DNA of 22,299 bases from JAUXFS01 sp050329575 (GCA_050329575.1 JBHJOP010000110.1:1-22299), one strand, 5' to 3'; counted from the first letter of the stretch, positions 7,304 to 14,915 are shown. Notes: a model not told the origin generated them from the sequence alone. A program made the numbers and translations.

Positions 7304-7813
7304 ATGAACCGTATCGTTTCACTGTTCGCTGCCGTGGCGATGACGGCACTGTCCGCCGCGACGGCCCCCGCCGCCGACGCCACGGTCGGCGACATCACCG
7401 TCGCCGCGCCCTGGGCGCGGGCGTCCGCCGGGCCGGCCGCCAACGGCGCGGCGTTCATGACCCTGAACAACGCCGGCACCGGCGCCGACCGGCTGGTCGC
7501 GGCGGCGGCCGAGGTCGCCGCCACCGTCGAGCTGCACACCCACATCCGGGAAGGCGACATCATGCGGATGCGCGCCGTCGAGGCGATCGAGGTTCCGGCG
7601 CAGGGGGTCACCGAACTCAAACCCGGCGGCCTGCACGTGATGCTGATCGGCCTCAAGGCGCCGCTGAAGGAAGGCGCAACGTTTCCGCTGACGCTCAGCT
7701 TCGAGAAGGCGGGCGACGTCACCGTCGAGGTGACGGTGGCGAAGGCCGGTGCCATGGAGAGCGGCCACGGCGCGATGCACGGCCACGGCGCGATGCCGGC
7801 GAAGAAACCGTGA
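7304..7813 (+). CDS. Periplasmic PCu(A)C copper chaperone
   Basis: This 169-residue protein has a signal peptide (residues 1-24, cleavage near APA|AD) and a cupredoxin-like PCu(A)C domain. The family copper site H-x10-M-x21-H-x-M is present exactly: His78, Met89, His111 and Met113. The domain opens with ITVAAPWARASAGPAANGAAFMTL, the usual family start. PCu(A)C proteins carry Cu(I) in the periplasm, typically to the CuA centre of cytochrome oxidase alone or with Sco. The C-terminus adds a His/Met-rich tail (from about residue 151, ESGHGAMHGHGAM) that should bind more copper, as seen in many homologues. A strong AGGAGG site lies 9 bases before the ATG. It sits between the DUF2946-like and DsrE-like genes. 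The gap to the latter is 31 bp, so they form an operon. Confidence 0.93.
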   Translation: MNRIVSLFAAVAMTALSAATAPAADATVGDITVAAPWARASAGPAANGAAFMTLNNAGTGADRLVAAAAEVAATVELHTHIREGDIMRMRAVEAIEVPAQGVTELKPGGLHVMLIGLKAPLKEGATFPLTLSFEKAGDVTVEVTVAKAGAMESGHGAMHGHGAMPAKKP

Positions 7814-7844
7814 GCCGCAACACGAGCGAGAGAGGAGAAGGTCG

Positions 7845-8306
7845 ATGACGATGCCGAGAACGCGACTCCTGGTGCTGCTGGTCGGCGGGCTGATGGCGGC
7901 GGTGGCGATGGCACTGCCGGCGGGCTCCCCGGCCCGCGCCGACGCGCGCTCCGACACCACCCTGTTCGTCAATCTGACCACCGACGACCCGTGGTCGGCG
8001 ACGATGGCGTTCGGCTACGCCGACATGGTGCGCAAGGCCGGCCATCCGGTGGTGGTCTTCCTCAACGTCCGTGCGGTCCGTCTCGCCGACCGGACCCGGC
8101 CACCGGAGACCCCGGCGCCCGACGGCAAGGGGCCGCGCGCGTTGCTCGAGGGCCTGATCGCCAACGGCGTGACCGTCTATGTCTGCCCGATGTGCAGCGA
8201 GAAGGCGGGCCTCGCGGAGGCCGACTGGATCGCCGGCGTCAAGCGCGGCGGTCCGGAGACGATCAAGGTGCAGATGGCGCCGGCCACCAAGGTGATGTCC
8301 TACTGA
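7845..8306 (+). CDS. Secreted DsrE-like protein with CPMC motif
   Basis: This 153-residue protein carries an N-terminal signal peptide (residues 1-33, ending ARADA). The rest resembles the DsrE/DsrF-like fold: LFVNLTTDDPWSATMAFGYADMV with alternating strands, VVVFLNVRAVRLAD, then LIANGVTVYVCPMCSEKAG with Cys114 and Cys117. DsrE-family proteins usually handle sulfane sulfur in the cytoplasm, with the Cys at this loop as the reactive residue. Export and a C-P-M-C pair with a flanking Met suggest thiol, sulfur or copper chemistry in the periplasm instead. I chose the ATG at 7845 because GAGGAGA lies 7-9 bases upstream and the signal peptide begins there; the frame is open further up but overlaps the PCu(A)C gene. 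It is the last gene of the putative copper operon; a hairpin follows. Confidence 0.78.
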   Translation: MTMPRTRLLVLLVGGLMAAVAMALPAGSPARADARSDTTLFVNLTTDDPWSATMAFGYADMVRKAGHPVVVFLNVRAVRLADRTRPPETPAPDGKGPRALLEGLIANGVTVYVCPMCSEKAGLAEADWIAGVKRGGPETIKVQMAPATKVMSY

Positions 8307-8332
8307 TGACCGCCGTCGGGACGCCGGCGGGA

Positions 8333-8366
8333 GCGGCCGGGCGGGGCGTCGCCGCCGCCCGGCCGC
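8333..8366. terminator. Strong bidirectional hairpin between convergent genes
   Basis: A perfect 12-bp inverted repeat, GCGGCCGGGCGG (8333-8344) and CCGCCCGGCCGC (8355-8366), with a 10-base loop that can itself form three more pairs. It fills the 66-bp gap between the DsrE-like gene (+) and the 3HB-oligomer hydrolase (-), so it can serve both. No T-tract on either side. Confidence 0.6.
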
Positions 8367-8372
8367 GAGCGG

Positions 8373-10493
8373 TCACTGAGGTATATCGAGCACGCCGTCG
8401 GCGAAAGTGATCGCATCGGCGCCGGGATTCTGGACCGGCGGCGGCATCAGCACCGGCGCGTTGGCCGCGGTCAGCGGAGCCAGTCCCCGCGCCGTCGCCC
8501 GCACCACCTGGCTCGGCGGCAGCGGCGTGCCGGCGGTGAGGTGGGCGTACATCATGTCGAGCCCCTGCGTCAGGTAGTAGTGGAGCGGCACGAACTCGAC
8601 CGGGCCGGCGAACGGCGGCACCGGCCAAAACGTCGACAGGAAGGCGTCGAAGTGCTGGGCGGGCGTCACCTCCCAGTACACCAGCTTGCTGGTCCGTCCC
8701 CGGGTCTGCTGATTGAGCGCGTAGTAGGCGCGCGACTGGTAGTTGGGGAACACCAGCGCATCCTGTCGGCCGTGGATGACGATCGCCGGGACGTCGCCGA
8801 GGTTGCCGGTCGTCTGCAACTGCCGGCCGCCGGCCTTGACCCGGTTGTGCTCCGCGATCGCCTTTCCGCGCCCGACGCCGTCGAGCAGACCCCGCTCGCC
8901 GGTCGACAGGAACCGGAAGCACAGCGCGCCGTCGAAGTTGAGATCCGCGAGCCCGGTCGAGTTCGAGATCGCCAGTTGCTCGAGGATCGGGCCGTTGGCG
9001 GCCTCGTCGGCGACCAGGTTGATGCCGGCGGTTGCCGGGATCCCGGAGCTGGTGGCGAACAGGCTCGCCGCGGTGGCGGCCGGCACCGGGACCGGGACGC
9101 CGCCGGCGCCGGTGGCGGCGAAGCTGATGCCGCACACGTGGTCGTCGACGGTGAAGCGCCCGTAGGACGCGGCGTAGGTCGGCTGCAACGACCGCCACAG
9201 GTTCAGCCACTCGTGGGAGGCGATGCCCCAGTTCTGCGCCGCATCGTAGCCGTTGGCGTTGAGGATCGCGAGCGCCTCGGCCGCCTGTTCGGCCAGGGTG
9301 TCGGCGGTCAGCAGTCCCCTCTGGCGCAGCGCCGCGCAGCGGTTCTGGAGGGCATCGGCGGGAGCGCCGATCGGCTGGGCGCCGAAGAACGGCGTGCCCG
9401 CGAGCGAGGCGTCGAGGCCGGCGCAACCGGCATAGGTCCCCATCAGGGTGATGGTGTCGTAGAGGGTGAGCCCGCTCGGATCGAAGACGGTATCGCCGAA
9501 CCTGATCACGAACCGGCCCTTGCGCGGATTGATGCTGGGCTCGGTGACGACGAGGCCGTCGATCAGCCGGCCGCGGTCCGCCTCCAGCGCCCGGAGTGCG
9601 GTGCCGGCGCCGTTGGAGACGCCGGACGCGATGACGACGGTGGTGTTCGGCTTGAAGGTCTTGGTGTCGAAGTGGTCGTTGAGGGCCCAGAGGGCGAACT
9701 CCGTTCCCGTGAGCGCGAACGCGCCCCACGAGGCCTCGGAGTTGTCCGTCGAATGGGCGTGCTTGGTCGCCACCCGGTCGGGATGGGCGGCGAGAAAGTC
9801 CCGCAGCCGCTTCGAGTCGCGGACCCGGAACTGGGCGCCGTCGCCGATGTCGGCGGCGGATCCGGCGATGCCGTCGATGTCGTAGACGGTGTCGGTGCCG
9901 AGCAGGTGGAACCCGGTGCCGGTCCCCTTGCCCGGCAGCACGGTGGCGCAGCCCTTGAACAGGCCCCATTCGGCGACCGCGATGCCGCCGTAATAGCCGC
10001 GCGAGCCCGACGGCGGTGCGATCAGGATGCACGGCTTCGAGGCATCGAAGTGGCGCGGGATCTGGACCGCGACCGGCACCCGGTTGAGGTTGCCGCCGCT
10101 GCCGCGGCCGCGCATCAGCGCCTTGTATTCGACGCCGGGGATCAGACCGGGAACCACCGGCGGGTCGAACGCGGGGGCGCCGGAGGCCGGTCCCCACAGC
10201 GATCCCATGCCGCCGGCCGGCACCGGATCGACGATGCCGCGATAGTTCTCGTAGATGGCCCGCCGGCGGAGCTCCGCGACGGTGGGGTGGAGCGGATCGG
10301 CGAAGCCGGGGGCGCCGCCCTCGAGCCCCGCCTGATTGAGGCCGGCGGAGAGCAGGTCGTCGGTCACGCCGTCGTATTCGGCGACCTGGACGCTGCCGGC
10401 GATGATCCCGGACGGCAGCGGACTGGCGGCGGCGGCCGTGCTGGCCGAAAGCGCCATCGCCGCGGCGGCGACGGCGATCGATGTCGTTCTCAT
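8373..10493 (-). CDS. D-(-)-3-hydroxybutyrate oligomer hydrolase, secreted
   Basis: This 706-residue protein matches the 3HB-oligomer hydrolase family (3HBOH) in length and landmarks. It has a signal peptide (residues 1-23), then GGMGSLWGPASGAPAFDPP, EYKALMRGRGSGGNLNRVPVAVQIP, RGYYGGIAVAEWGLFKGCATVLPGKGTG, and a candidate nucleophile Ser293 in SGVSNGAGTALRALEAD. The family cleaves short oligomers of 3-hydroxybutyrate to monomers during use of polyhydroxybutyrate. The signal peptide here implies periplasmic or extracellular oligomers from external polymer. No PHB depolymerase or phasin gene is in the window. The ATG at 10493 has GGGAG about 6 bases upstream (plus-strand 10500-10504). A perfect 20-bp palindrome lies 40 bases before the start, a likely operator. 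It converges on the copper operon. Confidence 0.88.
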   Translation of the reverse strand: MRTTSIAVAAAAMALSASTAAAASPLPSGIIAGSVQVAEYDGVTDDLLSAGLNQAGLEGGAPGFADPLHPTVAELRRRAIYENYRGIVDPVPAGGMGSLWGPASGAPAFDPPVVPGLIPGVEYKALMRGRGSGGNLNRVPVAVQIPRHFDASKPCILIAPPSGSRGYYGGIAVAEWGLFKGCATVLPGKGTGTGFHLLGTDTVYDIDGIAGSAADIGDGAQFRVRDSKRLRDFLAAHPDRVATKHAHSTDNSEASWGAFALTGTEFALWALNDHFDTKTFKPNTTVVIASGVSNGAGTALRALEADRGRLIDGLVVTEPSINPRKGRFVIRFGDTVFDPSGLTLYDTITLMGTYAGCAGLDASLAGTPFFGAQPIGAPADALQNRCAALRQRGLLTADTLAEQAAEALAILNANGYDAAQNWGIASHEWLNLWRSLQPTYAASYGRFTVDDHVCGISFAATGAGGVPVPVPAATAASLFATSSGIPATAGINLVADEAANGPILEQLAISNSTGLADLNFDGALCFRFLSTGERGLLDGVGRGKAIAEHNRVKAGGRQLQTTGNLGDVPAIVIHGRQDALVFPNYQSRAYYALNQQTRGRTSKLVYWEVTPAQHFDAFLSTFWPVPPFAGPVEFVPLHYYLTQGLDMMYAHLTAGTPLPPSQVVRATARGLAPLTAANAPVLMPPPVQNPGADAITFADGVLDIPQ

Positions 10494-10532
10494 GGACGTC
10501 TCCCAACTCGTGAGCCAGAGCCGCGGCCGGTA

Positions 10533-10552
10533 TCGTTGCCGGCCGGCAACGA
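10533..10552. promoter_or_regulatory. Perfect 20-bp palindrome, probable operator of the hydrolase gene
   Basis: Half-site TCGTTGCCGG (10533-10542) is followed without spacer by its exact reverse complement (10543-10552). It lies 40 bases before the start codon of the 3HB-oligomer hydrolase gene. A spacerless perfect palindrome is a poor RNA hairpin but a good binding site for a dimeric regulator such as a TetR-type repressor. The regulator is not in the window. Confidence 0.5.
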
Positions 10553-10611
10553 GACACTAGGGCCGGAAGCCGGGAGAGTCAGCAGGGATCTGATGCGACG
10601 GGGGACGAAAC

Positions 10612-10638
10612 GCCCCGCCGTCGCGCGTGCGGCGGCGG
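10612..10638 (-). terminator. Rho-independent-like terminator after the Cache-domain gene
   Basis: GCCCCGCCG (10612-10620) and CGGCGGGGC (10630-10638) form a perfect 9-bp stem with a 9-base loop, 49 bases after the stop of the leftward Cache gene. On that strand the stem is followed by a short T-containing run (GTTTCGTC), the nearest thing to a classic terminator in the window. Confidence 0.6.
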
Positions 10639-10687
10639 GGCCTCGCCTCGGATCGTCGCGCCGGTCGATGAACCGGGCCGGACGCGG

Positions 10688-11134
10688 TTACTTGTAATAG
10701 CCGACGGCGCAGATCTCGCCGCCTTCCCGGGTCACGTAGGCGACCTTGTCGACGAGATCTTCCGAGCCGGGCCGGTTCCACTTGTACTCGACCTCGGCGA
10801 TGACGCCCGGTTCGGCGACCGCATAGATCTCCTCGCCGAAGGCGCTGCCGTCCTTGTCCTTGAGCTCCTTGAGGCTCATCTTGCGGACGTTCTCGTTGTA
10901 GTGGGCGGTGAACATGCCGTCGGCCCCGCCGCAGTAGACATAGAGATCGCGATCGCCGAAGCCCTCGCCGCGCTCGTTGAACATCTGCAGGGCCTTGGCC
11001 TTGTCCGCCTTGAGGGCGGCAACCGCCCGTTCCAGCATCTCCTTGGCCTCCGCCGGGCTGCCGTATTCCGCGGCGATCGCAAAACCGGCCGAGAACACGA
11101 CGGGTAACGCGACGGCAAGCAACAGTTTCCGCAT
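10688..11134 (-). CDS. Periplasmic single-Cache-domain protein
   Basis: This 148-residue protein has a signal peptide (residues 1-22, ending AIAAEYG) and then a single small-molecule-binding Cache domain of the Cache_2 type. Landmarks are AKEMLERAVAALKADKAKALQMFN, GFGDRDLYVYCGGADGMFTAHYNENVRKMSLKELKDKDGSAFGEEI, VEYKWNRPGS and a C-terminal CAVGYYK. The family is common in alphaproteobacteria as a free periplasmic protein with no transducer part. It probably binds an organic acid or similar ligand and passes it to a membrane partner, but the ligand is unknown. The domain also resembles the sensor part of chemoreceptors and kinases, and none lies next to it here. I chose the ATG at 11134, which has GGGGGAG 8 bases upstream. 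The frame is open further upstream but the extra part is not protein-like. Confidence 0.86.
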   Translation of the reverse strand: MRKLLLAVALPVVFSAGFAIAAEYGSPAEAKEMLERAVAALKADKAKALQMFNERGEGFGDRDLYVYCGGADGMFTAHYNENVRKMSLKELKDKDGSAFGEEIYAVAEPGVIAEVEYKWNRPGSEDLVDKVAYVTREGGEICAVGYYK

Positions 11135-11198
11135 TGAGATGTCTCCCCCGTTAGATCCTGTACATCGATGGTTTACGAAGTGGGACCGCGACCGCGCG

Positions 11199-11253
11199 CC
11201 CCAATCAGGGGACGGCGATCGCCGCCTTGGCTCTTGATTCCCCTCAATTGGGG
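11199..11253. promoter_or_regulatory. Paired C4/G4 boxes upstream of the Cache-domain gene
   Basis: Two similar near-palindromes occur: CCCC-AATCA-GGGG (11199-11211; reads CCCCTGATTGGGG on the other strand) and CCCCTCAATTGGGG (11240-11253). Their centres are about 41-42 bases apart, close to four helix turns, so both would lie on the same DNA face. A 12-bp palindrome CGGCGATCGCCG (11213-11224) lies between. They sit 65-120 bases before the Cache gene start, where operators are expected. No known consensus was recognised. Confidence 0.35.
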
Positions 11254-11276
11254 CAAATTTGTGACAACCCGTGGCG

Positions 11277-12071
11277 TCACGGCCCGCGCGTCGGCTCGAC
11301 GCCGTCGGCGGCGGTGGCGCTCGCATCCCGTTCGACCAGGCGACGGTAGGTCCGGATGCTGAACGGGATCGAGGCGACGTAGGCCGCGATCGACAGCGAC
11401 AGCGTCACCCACGGGGCGCTCACCAGGAACGCCAGATAGAAGCCGATCGCCGCCATCGTCGGCAGGATCCAGCTCTGCAGAATGCCGATCTTCTTGAACG
11501 AATAGGTGGGGATCCGGCTGACCAGAAGCGCCGCCGTCGCCAGCATGAAGAAGGCCACCGTCGCCGGGTGGCGGAAGACCTCGGCGTCGGACTGGAACCA
11601 CAGGCCGATCGGCAGCAGCGCCATGCCGGCCCCGGCCGGCGAGGGAACGCCGACGAAGAAGTTGCGGGTCCAGGGCGCCGTGTCCTCGTCGCTGCCGGCG
11701 GTGTTGAAGCGGGCGAGCCTGAGCGCGCAGCAGATGCAGAACACCAGCACCAGCGACCAGCCGAAGCGGCCGGCGTCGGTCAGCGCCCACAGATAGAGGA
11801 TCATCGCCGGTGCGACCCCGAAGCAGACGAAGTCGGAGAGCGAGTCCAGCTCCGCCCCGAACTTCGTGGTGCCCTTGAGAATGCGGGCGATGCGGCCGTC
11901 GAGGGCATCGAGGATGGCGGCGGCGGCGATCGCCAGCACCGCGTGTTCCCACCGCTCCTGCAGCGAGAACCGCACCGCGCTGAGCCCGGCGGCCAGCGCC
12001 AGCAACGTCAGCATGTTGGGAATCATTCGGTTGATGTGCAGGGCCTTCAGGCGGCGGCGGCGGTCGACCAT
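11277..12071 (-). CDS. pssA: CDP-diacylglycerol--serine O-phosphatidyltransferase
   Basis: This 264-residue inner-membrane enzyme makes phosphatidylserine from CDP-diacylglycerol and serine. The CDP-alcohol phosphotransferase signature is complete: Asp55-Ala-Leu-Asp58-Gly59, Ala62-Arg63, Gly72, Asp76 and Asp80 (DALDGRIAR and GAELDSLSD). About seven or eight hydrophobic helices follow. The start region (RRRRLKALHINRMIPNMLTLLAL) fits the type II PssA of alphaproteobacteria. I chose the ATG at 12071 because the basic N-terminus precedes the first helix; no clear ribosome site is seen, so translation may be coupled to psd, which ends 11 bp before. The product is the substrate of Psd, the gene just upstream, so together they make phosphatidylethanolamine. 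The C-terminal 20 residues are polar and low in complexity. Confidence 0.93.
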   Translation of the reverse strand: MVDRRRRLKALHINRMIPNMLTLLALAAGLSAVRFSLQERWEHAVLAIAAAAILDALDGRIARILKGTTKFGAELDSLSDFVCFGVAPAMILYLWALTDAGRFGWSLVLVFCICCALRLARFNTAGSDEDTAPWTRNFFVGVPSPAGAGMALLPIGLWFQSDAEVFRHPATVAFFMLATAALLVSRIPTYSFKKIGILQSWILPTMAAIGFYLAFLVSAPWVTLSLSIAAYVASIPFSIRTYRRLVERDASATAADGVEPTRGP

Positions 12072-12082
12072 CCGCGCGGGCC

Positions 12083-12769
12083 CTAGCGTCGTTCCGCGGC
12101 GCGCGCCGGTTCGCCGCCCCGCAGGTCGGCGAGCACGGTCTCGCCGGCGATCGTGCGCTGGCCGACCGCGACCAGGGGCGCCACGCCCTCCGGCAGGTAG
12201 ACGTCGAGGCGGCTGCCGAAGCGGATCATGCCGAACCGTTCGCCGGCCCGCACCGGCTGGCCGTCGACGAGATCGCATTTGATCCGGCGCGCGATCAGGC
12301 CGGCGATCTGCACCACCGCGATCGCGATCCCGTCGGCGGTGGCGATGACGATCCCCTGGCGTTCGTTGTGTTCGCTCGCCTTGTCGAGGGAGGCATTGAC
12401 GAAACGACCGGGGGTGTAGGCGAGGCGCTGGACGGTGCCGTCCACCGGGATGCGGTTGACGTGCACGTCGAACACGTTCATGAACACCGCCACCCGCGTC
12501 AGCGGCGCCGCCGCCATGGCGAGTTCCGGCGGCGCCGGCGCCGGGCCGATCGACTGGACGACGCCGTCGGCGGGACTGACGATCAGCCCCGGCCGCACCG
12601 GCGTCACTCGGTCGGGATCGCGGAAGAAGTAGAGGCACCACAGGGTGAGGACGGCGCCGATCAGGCCGAGCGGCTGCGCGATCGCGGTCAGCACGAGGGC
12701 GGCGGCGGCGAACAGGCCGATGAACGGCCAGCCGGCGCGGTTGATCGGGACGAGGACGGTCTTCAGCAT
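12083..12769 (-). CDS. psd: Phosphatidylserine decarboxylase (short pyruvoyl type)
   Basis: This 228-residue enzyme converts phosphatidylserine to phosphatidylethanolamine in the inner membrane. It belongs to the short Psd class of alphaproteobacteria and related groups. Two hydrophobic segments lie near the N-terminus (about 14-30 and 34-48), then YFFRDPDRVTP. The catalytic landmarks are Asp68 in SPADG, His103 in VFDVHVNRIP, and the self-cleavage site Gly185-Ser186 in MIRFGSRLDVYLP. Ser186 becomes the pyruvoyl group that starts the alpha chain. I prefer the ATG at 12769 (MLKTVLVPIN), as homologues begin there. An in-frame ATG at 12781 would add four residues and has AGGA only 2 bases upstream. 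The LysM gene precedes it by 41 bp and pssA follows by 11 bp. Confidence 0.93.
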   Translation of the reverse strand: MLKTVLVPINRAGWPFIGLFAAAALVLTAIAQPLGLIGAVLTLWCLYFFRDPDRVTPVRPGLIVSPADGVVQSIGPAPAPPELAMAAAPLTRVAVFMNVFDVHVNRIPVDGTVQRLAYTPGRFVNASLDKASEHNERQGIVIATADGIAIAVVQIAGLIARRIKCDLVDGQPVRAGERFGMIRFGSRLDVYLPEGVAPLVAVGQRTIAGETVLADLRGGEPARAAERR

Positions 12770-12810
12770 GGCGGGCGGCATCGTCCTGGCGCGGCGGGAG
12801 GCGGCCGGCC

Positions 12811-13818
12811 CTAGTTGGTCACCGGCAGCGCGAACACCTGCCCGGGGTAGATCAGGTCCGGATCGCGGATCTGGTCGCGATTGGCCTCGTAGATCACCGT
12901 GTAGAGGAAGCCGCTGCCGAGGGAGCTGCGGGCGATCCACCACAGGTTGTCGCCGGGTTGCACGACGACGACGCCGTCGCGGCCCACCCCCGCCAACGGC
13001 TCGCCGCGGACGAACGGAATCGCGACCCGGGCGGACACTTTGCCGTCGGCACCGATCTGGTCGGCGCGCAGGCCGTAGACGTTGGCGGCGACCGGCCGCT
13101 CAGGGGTGACCAGCCAGCGGCCGTCCGGGCCGGCGACGGCCTCGCCGATCGCGGCGTCGCCGAGGTACAGCCGCACCGTCGCACCGACGGGCGCCCGGCC
13201 GCCGATGCCGAGCCGGCCGGCATCGTCGTAGTCGACGACGTCGATCGCCAGCGCGCCGACCATTCCCGGTTCCGTCGGCATCTGCATCACCCGCGTCGGC
13301 CCGAAGCCGGTGCGCGGCACGTCGCGGACCAGGGCCTGGGAGGGGGCGTCGGTCGGTTGCCCGGCGATGTCCCGCCCCGGTTCCGGCAGGATCATCTCGA
13401 CCAGCCGGTCGGAGGGGACCGGCGGCTGCCCTTCGACCCGCATCTCCAGACCGAAGCGGCGGGTGCCGGGCGGCAGCGGCGTTGCGGGGACGAACACCCA
13501 CTCCCCACGGTCGTCGGCGATCACCTCGCCGATGGCGGTGTCGCCCTCGAGGACGACCACCGTGCTCCCCGGCGCGGCGCGGCCGGCCATCACCGCATCG
13601 CCGAGCGGACCGACGCGAACGACGTCGAAGGTGGGCCCTTCGACGTCCGCCGCCGCCGGCGGCTCGACCGGCGCCGGCGCCGCCACCGGCGGATCAGTGG
13701 CGACGCTCGGCTCGCGGGACTCCGGGCGCAGCGAGAGGTAGTTGAGCGCAATGGCGACGACAACGACGAACAGCCCGATCGCGGCAATGACGAGGGGACG
13801 GTTCACGGGGCCTGGCAA
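12811..13818 (-). CDS. Membrane-anchored LysM protein with Ig-like repeats
   Basis: This 335-residue protein has an N-terminal membrane helix (about residues 9-26), a Pro/Ala linker (36-60), two Ig-like beta modules (about 62-143 and 190-268, each with the pattern 'GRAAPGSTVVVLEGDTAIGEVIADDRGEW' / 'GRAPVGATVRLYLGDAAIGEAVAGPDGRW') and a LysM domain at the end (about 284-333, VVQPGDNLWWIARSSLGSG, then YEANRDQIRDPDLIYPGQVFALP). LysM binds peptidoglycan, so it probably spans the periplasm from inner membrane to cell wall. The likely start is TTG at 13818, with AGGAG 8 bases upstream; a GTG at 13806 is the alternative. It lies 45 bp after the sigma factor gene and before psd-pssA. Similar proteins are frequent in Rhodospirillales. 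Its exact role is unknown. Confidence 0.83.
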   Translation of the reverse strand: MPGPVNRPLVIAAIGLFVVVVAIALNYLSLRPESREPSVATDPPVAAPAPVEPPAAADVEGPTFDVVRVGPLGDAVMAGRAAPGSTVVVLEGDTAIGEVIADDRGEWVFVPATPLPPGTRRFGLEMRVEGQPPVPSDRLVEMILPEPGRDIAGQPTDAPSQALVRDVPRTGFGPTRVMQMPTEPGMVGALAIDVVDYDDAGRLGIGGRAPVGATVRLYLGDAAIGEAVAGPDGRWLVTPERPVAANVYGLRADQIGADGKVSARVAIPFVRGEPLAGVGRDGVVVVQPGDNLWWIARSSLGSGFLYTVIYEANRDQIRDPDLIYPGQVFALPVTN

Positions 13819-13863
13819 CGCCGTTGCTCCTGTGGCGAGGTCTCGCCGGGCACCCTAATACGC

Positions 13864-14865
13864 TCATCGGGACGATGCAACGCGGGGGTGCGGCGACGGG
13901 GCGATGCGGGCGCGCGTCGACGGACCGGGGGCGGCGGCGCGGCGAACGGCGGCCGCCGTGGCGTCGATCGCCGCCCTGCGGACCCGCTTGCGGACCTTCT
14001 CGAGGGCGCGGGCGCCGATCTGTCGGACCCGCTCGCGGGACAGTCCCAGCCTTGCCGACAGCGTCGACAGGCTGGCCGGCACCTCCCTCAGCATCCGCTC
14101 GCAGAGGATGTGCCGCTCTCGCTCGTCGAGGACGTCGAGCGCGTCGCGAAACAGCGCCCGCCGCTTGTTCAGCTCGTCCGCCTCGATCAGCCTCGCCTCG
14201 AGATCGACGCTGTCGTCGACCAGCAGGTCCTGCCATTCGACGATCGTGCCGCCATCGCCGCCCGCCGGCGCGTTGATGGAGAGGTCGCGGGCCCCGAGCC
14301 GGTGGTTGAGAGCGATGACGTCCGTCGCGGCGATGTTCAGCTTCGCCCCGATCGCCGCCACCGCCTCCGGCGTCAGATCGTTGTCGTAGGTGCTGCGGTG
14401 CTTCTCCACCAGTCCTCTCATCCTGAAGAACGCCCGCTTGTCCCGCGCGGTGGTGACCCGTCTCACCGCCGACGAGGAGCGGAACACGAACTGGAAGATC
14501 GTCCGGCGGATCCACCACTGGGCGTAGGTGGACAACCGGAATCCGCGGCCGGTGTCGAACCGATCGATGGCCAGCATCAGACCGACGTTGCCCTCCGAGA
14601 CCAGATCGGAAAGCGGCAGACCGTAGCCGCGAAACTCCTTGGCGACGGCGATCACCAGGCGTTGCTGTGCGCCGACCAGCCGGTCGGCCGCCGCCGCCTC
14701 GCTGCGGTCCTGCCACGCCCCCACCAGCGCCGCTTCGGTCGCCGCGTCGAGGCTGGGATAATTTCTGATCGATCTCAGGAAGAACCCGAGTTCGCTGTCG
14801 TGGGAGTCGGCGCCGCGACGCGGATGCGGGCCTGACTGGGCATTGCGGCTGCCTTGGTTCGCCAT
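13864..14865 (-). CDS. RpoH-family (sigma-32-like) alternative sigma factor
   Basis: This 333-residue protein is a group 3 sigma-70-type factor closest to RpoH. It has region 1.2/2 (SELGFFLRSIRNYPSLDAATE, then QRLVIAVAKEFRGYGLPLSDLVSEGNVGLMLAIDRFD and LSTYAQWWIRRTIFQFV, about residues 24-127), and region 4 with a helix-turn-helix (about 264-297, LSARLGLSRERVRQIGARALEKVRKRV). The stretch at 141-150 (RDKRAFFRMR) aligns with the RpoH box but differs from the usual Q-R/K-K-L-F-F-N-L-R. It is thus probably an RpoH paralogue rather than the main heat-shock factor. A 35-residue Ala/Arg/Pro tail follows region 4. I chose the ATG at 14865, with a GGGGGG run about 8 bases upstream. A strong promoter lies at 14916-14944. 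Its neighbours downstream are envelope genes, which may or may not be its targets. Confidence 0.85.
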   Translation of the reverse strand: MANQGSRNAQSGPHPRRGADSHDSELGFFLRSIRNYPSLDAATEAALVGAWQDRSEAAAADRLVGAQQRLVIAVAKEFRGYGLPLSDLVSEGNVGLMLAIDRFDTGRGFRLSTYAQWWIRRTIFQFVFRSSSAVRRVTTARDKRAFFRMRGLVEKHRSTYDNDLTPEAVAAIGAKLNIAATDVIALNHRLGARDLSINAPAGGDGGTIVEWQDLLVDDSVDLEARLIEADELNKRRALFRDALDVLDERERHILCERMLREVPASLSTLSARLGLSRERVRQIGARALEKVRKRVRRAAIDATAAAVRRAAAPGPSTRARIAPSPHPRVASSR

Positions 14866-14915
14866 CGTCGTCACCCCCCTGTCTCGGTGCGCCGTGAGCC
14901 GTCGCTGATGCCGCC

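Noticed and set aside
8541..10697. A 718-residue plus-strand open frame opposite the 3HB-oligomer hydrolase
   Set aside because: Antisense shadow; Arg/Gly/Val-rich with no recognisable domain, while the minus strand has the full family pattern.
11135..11326. Upstream extension of the Cache-domain gene
   Set aside because: The added residues are low in complexity and would bury the signal peptide; a good ribosome site supports the ATG at 11134.
12072..12641. Extension of the pssA frame through psd
   Set aside because: The extension is an out-of-frame reading of psd, whose catalytic motifs are intact.
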